Positions 6,815 to 13,150 of a DNA stretch of 13,150 nucleotides are shown in pieces. Where the stretch lies: positions 1 through 13,150 of the forward strand of contig DASZCR010000247.1 of the NCBI GenBank assembly GCA_035942915.1. The letters run 5' to 3'. Position numbers and translations under genes: made by a program. The notes beneath the pieces are model-generated. The model was not told the origin of the DNA, ran no database searches, and saw nothing but the letters and a program-made list of their open reading frames with translations. Numbering within the stretch: position 1 is the first letter of the stretch; each line of letters starts with the position of its first letter. This stretch comes from DASZCR01 sp035942915. Lineage in GTDB: Bacteria; Acidobacteriota; Blastocatellia; Pyrinomonadales; Pyrinomonadaceae.

Positions 6815-7828
6815 CTATTTGGTGTCGCCTGCGGCGGCGGTCGAGGCCGCTCCACCCTGCATGACGGCCTGCCGGATGAGGTCTGCGCGCCGTTGCGCCG
6901 ACTGCGCCAGACTGAGGAATTGTTCGGCGTCCGCGCCGCTCTGGCTCTCGTTCGCGTGCTCGGCCAGATGGCGCATCAGCAACACCTTCTCTTCGACCGA
7001 GCGAATGGCGCTCCAGAGCGACTCTTCGATGGCTTCGTCGAGTTCGGCGACGAGGCTTTCGAGCGAGTAGGCGTGCCCTGTGTGGCAGCGAAAGCGGATG
7101 CGGTTCTCCTCCTTCAACTGCAAGAGTACGCCGTGACATTCGGGGCAGGCGTAGTTCGACGGCTCGCCCAGTTTGAGCACTCCGGCTTCGAGCGCCTGCT
7201 CGGCTTTGGCGATGTTGACTTCAATCTTCGTCTCTTCCGGCACTTCGTACACTCCTTCCTCCGCCGCCTTATTCGTCAGGCGCACCAGCAGCGGCGCAAT
7301 CTCGGCCACCGGCAGACAGTAATCCACGTTGACGTACTGCAAGGCGTTGCGCGGCATTGAATCGACGAGCGCGTCCTCCGGGTCTTGGACGACGGCTGTG
7401 CCACCGAGTTGTTTGACCATCCAGAGACCGGCCGTGCCGTCGTCGAGATAGCCCGTCAGGATGACGCCGATGACGCGTGGCCCATAGACCTGCGCCGCCG
7501 AGCGAAAGAGCGGGTCGATGGCCGGACGAAAGCGGTTCTCCTTCGGCCCGCGCGTGGTTCGCATGATGCCGGGTTCGATGATGAGATGATGGTCGGGCGG
7601 CGCGACGTAGATGCGTCCCGTCTGGATGCGCTCGCCGTCCCGCGCATTGTCGGCCGGGAGGTCTCCGGCGCGTCTGAGGATGGCCGGCAGCATCCCGGGC
7701 GATTCGGCAGAGGTATGCAGGACGATGAAGACAGAGGCTGCGAAATCCGAAGGCAGCCCGGCGACCAGAACACGCAGCGTTTCGATGCCGCCGGCTGAAG
7801 TCCCGATTACGATGATGTCTTTCGGCAT
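6815..7828 (-). CDS. Stand-alone CheB-type protein-glutamate methylesterase with C-terminal zinc ribbon
   Basis: 337 residues from ATG at 7828, with AAGGAG about 6 bases upstream. Residues 1-185 form a CheB catalytic domain: S11 in GTSAGG, H38 in VLHTS and D130 in LTGYLDDG fit the CheB Ser-His-Asp triad, so it should hydrolyse glutamyl methyl esters or deamidate glutamine on a partner. It lacks the N-terminal receiver domain of classical CheB, so phosphorylation would not regulate it directly. After a linker, C228, C231, C248 and H252 (CPEC, then CHTGH) look like a zinc ribbon, followed by a helical tail to 337. Similar CheB proteins with this C-terminus are known beside sensor kinases outside chemotaxis clusters. 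Here it is divergent from the CheB-CheR-kinase gene, which suggests a shared pathway. No symbol is given because orthology to chemotaxis cheB is doubtful. Confidence 0.92.
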   Translation of the reverse strand: MPKDIIVIGTSAGGIETLRVLVAGLPSDFAASVFIVLHTSAESPGMLPAILRRAGDLPADNARDGERIQTGRIYVAPPDHHLIIEPGIMRTTRGPKENRFRPAIDPLFRSAAQVYGPRVIGVILTGYLDDGTAGLWMVKQLGGTAVVQDPEDALVDSMPRNALQYVNVDYCLPVAEIAPLLVRLTNKAAEEGVYEVPEETKIEVNIAKAEQALEAGVLKLGEPSNYACPECHGVLLQLKEENRIRFRCHTGHAYSLESLVAELDEAIEESLWSAIRSVEEKVLLMRHLAEHANESQSGADAEQFLSLAQSAQRRADLIRQAVMQGGAASTAAAGDTK

Positions 7829-7888
7829 GAGACGCTCCTTGCCCGTTAGGCAGGGGATAGATATTCAGGGCTTGGTTGAATAGGCTTT

Positions 7889-7903
7889 GAGTATGCGATA
7901 CTC
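7889..7903. promoter_or_regulatory. Candidate operator palindrome near the CheB promoter
   Basis: GAGTAT (7889-7894), GCG, ATACTC (7898-7903) is a perfect 6-3-6 inverted repeat. It sits next to AT-rich sequence that reads TATGAT on the minus strand (7913-7908) and TATCAT on the plus strand (7907-7912), both good -10 matches. If the minus-strand -10 is used, the palindrome covers the start of transcription of the CheB gene, about 75 bases before its ATG. No matching -35 was found, so a regulator-dependent promoter is possible. Confidence 0.35.
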
Positions 7904-8282
7904 TTATATCATAGCTTGGCGATAAAATAGCCCTCATCGAAGCTGTGGATTACGGTCTTTCTACGGCAGATTCAACAGAAAAAGATATGGAGCGGGCGCG
8001 TCTTCTGTGTTGACGCGCTTAACTCTATCCGGGCGCACGAGAGCGAGACCTTTGGCGCACACGTCCTTTCTCCGATTCGCCGCCGGTCTCAACCTTGAAC
8101 GAGCTTTCAGAGATGACGAAGACGCTCTGAGGCAGCGCCGGGACGGGAAGCGGAGGCGTCGGTTGTCAATCACGCCCTATCGGCGCAGTTGACCGTCAAG
8201 CCCTGTTGAGATTGGCCGACCGACTCCCGGAAGCCGGAGGAAACTCGTGAAGCGTTGAAGGGAACGAGCGACAAGGTAGTTC

Positions 8283-8287
8283 AAGGA
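8283..8287 (+). promoter_or_regulatory. Ribosome binding site deciding the start of the fusion kinase
   Basis: AAGGA at 8283-8287 is 7 bases before ATG at 8295 but only 1 base before the in-frame GTG at 8289. The ATG is therefore the better start, making the protein 1499 residues rather than 1501. Confidence 0.6.
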
Positions 8288-8294
8288 TGTGGAC

Positions 8295-11200
8295 ATGAGT
8301 ATAGATGTGAACAGAGACCCGTTCGGCGATGAGTTGTTGCGCCCTGAGACGAACAAGGATTTTCTCGTCGTCGGGATTGGCGCTTCGGCGGGCGGGACGA
8401 CCGCGCTCAGAGACTTCTTCGCGCACGTGCCTGCCGACAGCGGCATGACCTATGTCGTCATTCTGCATCTCTCGCCGGATTACGACAGCCAGATGGCCGC
8501 CCTGCTTCAGCGCGTGACGCCGATTCCGGTGACGCAGGTTGAAGACCTCGTGCGCGTCGAGCCGAACCACATCTACGTCATCCCGCCGAACAAGAGTCTG
8601 GAGATAAGCGACGGGCGTCTCACGCTCTCGGACGTGACGAGCAGCGAGGTGCGGCGCGCGCCCGTCGATATCTTCTTCCGCGCGCTTGCCGAATCGCTCG
8701 GCGCGCGTGCCGTCGCGGTCATCCTGTCGGGGACGGGCGCGAACGGTTCGATGGGCATCAAGCGCATCAAGGAGATGGGCGGCATCTGCATCGTGCAAGA
8801 CCCGCAGGAGTCCGAGTACAACGACATGGCGCGCCACTCGCTGGCGACCGGTTTGATTGACTACACGCTCCCCGTCGCGGAGATTCCGGCGCAGATTGTC
8901 GCCTACCGTGAGCAACTCAAACGGCTGCACCTGCCCGAATTGGTGCCGGAGTCGGTTGAGGCGGACGCCGACGGCGACGCGCTGCGCGACATCTTCACGC
9001 AGTTACGTGTGCGTACCGGGCACGACTTCACCAACTACAAACGCCCGACCGTCATGCGCCGCATCGCGCGCCGGATGGGCGTGCATCAACTGACGACTTT
9101 GAACGCCTACATGCGGTTCATGCACGAGCACCCGCAGGAGGCCAACGCGCTCCTCAAAGATTTGCTCATCAGCGTGACGAACTTCTTCCGCGACCCGGCA
9201 GTGTTTGAGAAGCTGTCGGAAGTGGTCGTCCCGAAGCTGTTCGAGGGGAAGTCCGCAGACCATCAGGTGCGCGTCTGGGTCGCGGGCTGCGCCACCGGCG
9301 AGGAAGCCTACACGCTGACGATGATGCTCGCCGCTTACAGCGCGAAGCTTCAGAGGCCGCCGAAGATACAGGTCTTTGCCACCGACATTGACGCCGACGC
9401 CATCGCCGTCGCGCGCAACGGCTACTACACGCTGAACGACTCGGCCGACGTGCCATCCGAGTTGCTCAACCGCTACTTCGTCAAGGAGGCCGACGACGGC
9501 TATCGCGTGCGCCGCGAAATCAGAGAATGCGTCCTGTTCGCCGTGCACAATCTCATCAGAGACCCGCCGTTTGCGCATCTCGACCTCGCTTCGTGCCGCA
9601 ACCTGCTCATCTATCTCAACCGGACGGCGCAACGCCGTGTGATGGAGGTGCTCCACTTCGCCCTCAATCCGGGCGGCTACCTGCTGCTCGGCGCGTCGGA
9701 GTCCATCGACAACGCGCAAGACCTCTATTCCATCCTTAATAAGGAGCACCGCATCTATCAGGGTCGCCCCGTCGAGACGCGGCTCATCTTTCCCGTCCTC
9801 GACGGCACGCTCATCCCGCGCCTCAGAAAGCTGCCGGAGGTGCAACGCACGAGCGAAGCTGTGAGCGGGCAGCCTTTCTCCTATGGTCAACTGCACCAAC
9901 GCCTGCTTGAGTATTACGCGCCGCCTTCAGTCCTCGTCAACGAAGATTACAATATCGTTCACATGTCCGAGAACGCCGGGCGCTACATGGAACTGAGAGG
10001 CGGCGAGCCTTCGTCGAACCTGCTCACGCTCATCCGTCCCGAACTGCGTCTCGAACTGCGCGCCGCGCTCTATCAGGCCACGCATCAGAAAGCGGATGCG
10101 GAAGCGCGCGGCGTCGAAATGGTCGTCGGCGGCGAGACGAAGGTCATCAACCTGCGCGTCCGTCCAGTCTTGAACGCAGAGGACAAGATGGGCAGCTTCC
10201 TCCTCGTGCTGTTCGCGGAGGAAGGCGACACGGCTCAGGTCGAGCAGGCACACACGCGGCTGCTCTCGGACGAAGATGGGCCTTTAGCGCGTCGGCTTGA
10301 GGAGGAGTTGCTGGAAGTCAAGGCGCAACTGAACCTGACCATCGAGCAGCACGAATTTCAGAAAGAAGAACTGAAAGCCTCCAACGAAGAGTTGCAGGCG
10401 ATGAATGAGGAGATGCGCTCGGCGGCTGAGGAGTTGGAGACCTCGAAGGAGGAGTTGCAGTCCATCAACGAGGAACTGACGACCGTCAATCAGGAGTTGA
10501 AAGTCAAAATCGAGGAACTGGGTCACACCAACGACGATTTCAGAAACCTGATGAACTCGAACCAAGTCGGCACGGTCTTCCTCGACCGGGAGTTGTGCAT
10601 CAAGCTCTTCACGCCGCGCGCACGCGAAATCTTCAATCTCAGCCCGGCCGACGTGGGACGCTCGCTCTCCGACATCACGAGCAAGCTCGACGACAGCGAT
10701 TTCATCGCCGACACCGAAAGGGTGCTCGAAAGCCTGCACAGCATCGAGCGCGAGGTGAGCACCAGAGACGGCCACAAGTTCCTGATGAATGTCGCGCCCT
10801 ATCGCACGACCGAAGACCGCATCAACGGCGTCGTCATGACCTTCTTCGACCTCACCGAACGGGTGAAGGTGGAAGCAGCCCTGCGCGCATCCGAAGCGCG
10901 CTTCCGCGCCCTGATGACGGCCAGCTCCGATTTGGTCTACCGGATGAGCGCCGATTGGAGCGAGATGCTCAATCTCAAGGGGAAGGATTTCGTCGCCGAC
11001 TCCGAACGCCCGAATCGCAACTGGCTCGAAGAATACATCCCGCCGCACGAGCAGCCGCGCGTGCTCGACGCCATCCGCGCAGCCATCGAGACCAAAAGCG
11101 TCTTCGAGTTGGAGCATCAGCTTATTAAAGCGGACGGGACGATTGGCTGGACGTTGTCGCGCGCCGTCCCGCTGCTGAACGCGGAGGGTGAGATTACCGA

Positions 11201-12794
11201 ATGGTTCGGCGCAGCGAGCGACGTGACCGAGCGCAAACAGTCCGAAGACGCCTTGCGCGAATCGGAGAACCGTCTGCAAACCATCGCCAACCTCGTGCCG
11301 GATTTGCTGTGGAGCAGCGACGCGTCCGGCGTCACCGATTGGTATAACCAGCAGTGGCTCGAATACACGGGGCAGACGCTCGGAGAGGCGCGCCGCTATG
11401 GCTGGCTCAACGTGATTCACCCGGACGACCGCGATAAGTTCCGGCACCACTTTGAGACGGCTGCGGAGGAAGGCGAGCCGCTCCGGCAGGAGCATCGCAT
11501 CCGCAGCGCGTCGGGCGAGTATCGCTGGTTTCTCGTGCAGATGCGCGCGCTCAAAGACGAGAACGGAAAAGTCGTCCGCTGGTTCGGCGCGGCCTTCGAC
11601 ATCCACAACGAGCGCCGCGCACGCGAATCCCTGCTCATCTCCGAAGAGCACATGCAACGGCTGGTGGACGGCATCAGAGATTATGCCGTCATCACGCTCG
11701 ACTCAGAGGGGCATATCGAGAGTTGGAACACAGGTGCCGAACGCATCTTCGGCTTCACCCAAGACGAGGTGGCCGGCCGTCACACGGAGATTATCTTTAC
11801 GCGCGAAGACCGCCGACGCGGCATCCCGGAGAAAGAGATACAGGAGGCGCGCGAACGGGGGCGCGCTTCGGACGAGCGTTGGCACGTACGCAAGGACAGC
11901 AGGCGCGTCTTCTTAAGCGGCGTGCTGTCGCCGCTCGGTGACAGCACGTCAAGCGGCTACGTCAAAATCGTGCGCGACCTGACCGAGCATAAGCGCGCCG
12001 AAGATGAACTGCGCCGCGCGCACGAGGAGTTGGAGGACAGGGTGCGCGAACGGACGCTGGAACTGGCGCAGGTCAACGAGTCGCTGCGCGCCGAAATCTC
12101 CGAGCGCATCCAGACCGAGAGGGGGCGCGTCCGCTTGCTCCGCCAGATTGTCCGCGCGCAGGAGGACGAGCGCCGCCGCATCGCACGCGACATCCACGAC
12201 CAACTCGGCCAGCAGATGACCGCGCTTCGCCTCAGCCTCGACGCGCTCCAACAAGGGTGCAGCGAGAGCGCGGAGATGAGCGGCAGGCTGGCGCAGACGC
12301 AGGCCATCGCCGAGCATCTGGACGCCGACGTAGACTTCCTCGCGTGGGAACTCCGCCCGGCCGCGCTCGACGACCTCGGCCTCCTCACAGCCCTCGGCAA
12401 CTTCGTCCGCGAATGGTCGCGCCACTCCGGCATTCCGGCCGAGTTTCACACTACCGGGATGGAAGATAAACGGCTCGCGCCGGAGGCCGAAAGCGCCCTC
12501 TATCGCATCACGCAGGAGGCGCTCAACAACGCCATGAAGTACGCGCAGGCGACGCGCGTCGATGTGCTGCTCGAACGGCGCGCCAAGCAGGTCGTGCTCA
12601 TCGTCGAAGACGACGGCGCGGGCTTCAACCCGCAGCAGGAGTTTACGAGCGGGAAGGGCATGGGACTCGTCGGGATGCGCGAACGCGCGATGCTCGTCGG
12701 CGGCACACTTGAGATAGAATCCAAGCCCGGCGAGGGCACGACCGTCTTTGCGCGCGTGCCCATCGAGTTCCTCGAAGAAGAAGCGGAGGGCTAA
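8295..12794 (+). CDS. CheB-CheR-multi-PAS hybrid sensor histidine kinase (NarL class)
   Basis: 1499 residues, no membrane segment, so cytoplasmic. CheB-like domain at about 22-205: S31 (GASAGG) and H58 (ILHLSP) are present, but the Asp position holds N150 (LSGTGANG), so esterase activity is doubtful. CheR methyltransferase at about 224-490: an N-terminal helical part, the SAM site WVAGCATGEEAYTL (about 328-341), ATDID, and LASCRNLLIYLN. A PAS-like domain lies at about 530-645, then an EEL heptad coiled coil (691-742). PAS domains follow at about 748-855, 865-980, 991-1105 and 1118-1232; two end in WFGAA-type PAS_3 signatures. A second coil (1235-1290) leads to a HisKA_3 dimerisation domain with H1301 (ARDIHDQLGQQ) and a HATPase domain (1398-1490: EALNNAMKYA, VEDDGAGF, GKGMGLVGMRERA). 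It probably senses a soluble cue, with methylation as input or adaptation, and passes phosphate to the regulator immediately downstream. Methylation target unknown. Confidence 0.93.
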   Translation: MSIDVNRDPFGDELLRPETNKDFLVVGIGASAGGTTALRDFFAHVPADSGMTYVVILHLSPDYDSQMAALLQRVTPIPVTQVEDLVRVEPNHIYVIPPNKSLEISDGRLTLSDVTSSEVRRAPVDIFFRALAESLGARAVAVILSGTGANGSMGIKRIKEMGGICIVQDPQESEYNDMARHSLATGLIDYTLPVAEIPAQIVAYREQLKRLHLPELVPESVEADADGDALRDIFTQLRVRTGHDFTNYKRPTVMRRIARRMGVHQLTTLNAYMRFMHEHPQEANALLKDLLISVTNFFRDPAVFEKLSEVVVPKLFEGKSADHQVRVWVAGCATGEEAYTLTMMLAAYSAKLQRPPKIQVFATDIDADAIAVARNGYYTLNDSADVPSELLNRYFVKEADDGYRVRREIRECVLFAVHNLIRDPPFAHLDLASCRNLLIYLNRTAQRRVMEVLHFALNPGGYLLLGASESIDNAQDLYSILNKEHRIYQGRPVETRLIFPVLDGTLIPRLRKLPEVQRTSEAVSGQPFSYGQLHQRLLEYYAPPSVLVNEDYNIVHMSENAGRYMELRGGEPSSNLLTLIRPELRLELRAALYQATHQKADAEARGVEMVVGGETKVINLRVRPVLNAEDKMGSFLLVLFAEEGDTAQVEQAHTRLLSDEDGPLARRLEEELLEVKAQLNLTIEQHEFQKEELKASNEELQAMNEEMRSAAEELETSKEELQSINEELTTVNQELKVKIEELGHTNDDFRNLMNSNQVGTVFLDRELCIKLFTPRAREIFNLSPADVGRSLSDITSKLDDSDFIADTERVLESLHSIEREVSTRDGHKFLMNVAPYRTTEDRINGVVMTFFDLTERVKVEAALRASEARFRALMTASSDLVYRMSADWSEMLNLKGKDFVADSERPNRNWLEEYIPPHEQPRVLDAIRAAIETKSVFELEHQLIKADGTIGWTLSRAVPLLNAEGEITEWFGAASDVTERKQSEDALRESENRLQTIANLVPDLLWSSDASGVTDWYNQQWLEYTGQTLGEARRYGWLNVIHPDDRDKFRHHFETAAEEGEPLRQEHRIRSASGEYRWFLVQMRALKDENGKVVRWFGAAFDIHNERRARESLLISEEHMQRLVDGIRDYAVITLDSEGHIESWNTGAERIFGFTQDEVAGRHTEIIFTREDRRRGIPEKEIQEARERGRASDERWHVRKDSRRVFLSGVLSPLGDSTSSGYVKIVRDLTEHKRAEDELRRAHEELEDRVRERTLELAQVNESLRAEISERIQTERGRVRLLRQIVRAQEDERRRIARDIHDQLGQQMTALRLSLDALQQGCSESAEMSGRLAQTQAIAEHLDADVDFLAWELRPAALDDLGLLTALGNFVREWSRHSGIPAEFHTTGMEDKRLAPEAESALYRITQEALNNAMKYAQATRVDVLLERRAKQVVLIVEDDGAGFNPQQEFTSGKGMGLVGMRERAMLVGGTLEIESKPGEGTTVFARVPIEFLEEEAEG
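12785..12789 (+). promoter_or_regulatory. Ribosome binding site inside the kinase 3' end
   Basis: GGAGG lies within the last codons of the kinase, 7 bases before the ATG of the response regulator at 12797. The kinase stop (12792-12794) is 2 bases from that ATG, so the pair is almost surely co-transcribed and translationally coupled. Confidence 0.75.
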
Positions 12795-12796
12795 AG

Positions 12797-13150
12797 ATGA
12801 ACAGGCTATCCGTCCTCATCGCCGACGACCACGAGACGGTGCGCGAAGGGTTGAAGGTGATTATCAACGCGCAGCCGGACATGGCCGTTGTCGGCGTCGC
12901 CGACAACGGCCGAGCGGCCGTCGAACGCACGCAGGAACTGCTGCCGGACGTGGCCGTCCTCGACGTTTCAATGCCGAAGTTGAACGGCCTTCAGGCGACC
13001 GAACGTATCAAGCAGTGCTGCCCGCAGGTCAACGTCCTGACCCTGACGCGCCACACCGACGACGGTTACCTGCAAAAACTGCTCAAGGCCGGCGCGTCCG
13101 GCTACGTGCTCAAGCAAAGCCCCTCGAACGTGCTGCTCTCAGCCATCCGC
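12797..13150 (+). CDS. NarL/FixJ-family response regulator, C-terminus cut by window edge
   Basis: 118 codons are visible with no stop before the right edge. The receiver domain is typical: acidic pair D10-D11 (LIADDHETVREGL), phosphoacceptor D56 (VAVLDVSMPKLNG), T84 (NVLTLTRH) and K106 (ASGYVLKQ). The ADDH start, the GLxATxRIK segment and the GASGYVLK end are typical of NarL/FixJ regulators, so a C-terminal LuxR-type helix-turn-helix is expected beyond the edge but is not seen. The gene is 2 bp after the kinase. The HisKA_3 kinase class normally pairs with this regulator class, so it is the likely phosphate acceptor and gives the module a transcriptional output. Confidence 0.93.
   Translation, partial: MNRLSVLIADDHETVREGLKVIINAQPDMAVVGVADNGRAAVERTQELLPDVAVLDVSMPKLNGLQATERIKQCCPQVNVLTLTRHTDDGYLQKLLKAGASGYVLKQSPSNVLLSAIR

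Larger units (their letters stand above)
7829..8294. other. 466-bp divergent intergenic region of the CheB / CheB-CheR-kinase pair
   Basis: No believable gene; the short open frames at 7961-8192 are on both strands, overlap one another and lack ribosome sites. The region is AT-rich at 7855-7930 and GC-rich after that. It contains a 15-bp interrupted palindrome beside TATA-like hexamers (7889-7914), a small TTGAC-C-GTCAA palindrome at 8189-8199 and the ribosome site for the kinase gene. The kinase leader could be long if transcription starts near the palindrome. I see no clear -35/-10 pair for either gene. Confidence 0.6.

Noticed and set aside
8189..8199. TTGAC-C-GTCAA palindrome upstream of the kinase as an operator
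   Set aside because: Only 5-bp arms; expected by chance in a region of this size, and no promoter elements align with it.
8196..8930. Minus-strand frame of 244 codons, and the 457-codon minus frame at 10284-11657
   Set aside because: Both are antisense shadows of the fusion kinase, whose own frame carries unbroken, recognisable domains throughout.
1..13150. tRNA, rRNA, transposase, phage or plasmid genes
   Set aside because: None seen on either strand by eye; no clover-leaf, rRNA core motif, integrase or transposase motif recognised.

Overview
The window looks like a GC-rich, free-living bacterial chromosome segment. It carries no mobile-element, phage or RNA gene that I can recognise. The best guess at origin is the Acidobacteriota (Blastocatellia-like). 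That rests on the protein repertoire: a large secreted protein with an N-terminal DUF7948-type domain, SBBP beta-propeller repeats, a Pro-Thr linker, a Calx-beta domain and a DUF4214-like C-terminus, plus a DUF4440 secreted protein and a giant CheB-CheR-PAS-histidine kinase fusion. This is inference from family habits; a 16S or marker-gene placement would decide it.

Left third (1-2910, minus strand): one continuous open frame of 970 codons that starts at 2910 and runs off the left edge. I checked every in-frame triplet and found no stop. It encodes the SBBP/Calx-beta exported protein. Many open frames in other registers over this stretch are shadows of it.

Middle (2911-6763): small, mostly envelope-directed genes of poorly known function. 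They are a DUF4440 secreted protein (+), a zinc-ribbon membrane protein (+), a small secreted protein (-), a single-pass anchored beta-rich protein (+) and a four-helix membrane protein (+). Between the divergent genes at 4898 and 5274 lies a 375-bp gene-free stretch. It holds a long, nearly perfect inverted repeat (15 bp perfect, about 19 bp with one bulge) that is not placed as a terminator for either neighbour.

Right half (6815-13150): a signalling module. A stand-alone CheB-type methylesterase with a C-terminal zinc ribbon (-) is transcribed divergently from a 1499-residue protein (+). That protein fuses CheB, CheR, about five PAS domains, a heptad coiled coil and a NarL-class histidine kinase. 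A NarL/FixJ response regulator follows 2 bp downstream and is cut by the right edge. The stand-alone CheB keeps the Ser-His-Asp triad. The fused CheB has Asn where the Asp should be. This suggests, but does not prove, that the fused CheB domain is structural or regulatory and that the divergent CheB supplies demethylation. No methyl-accepting receptor, CheA, CheW or flagellar gene is visible, so the methylation target is unknown and the output is probably transcriptional rather than chemotactic.
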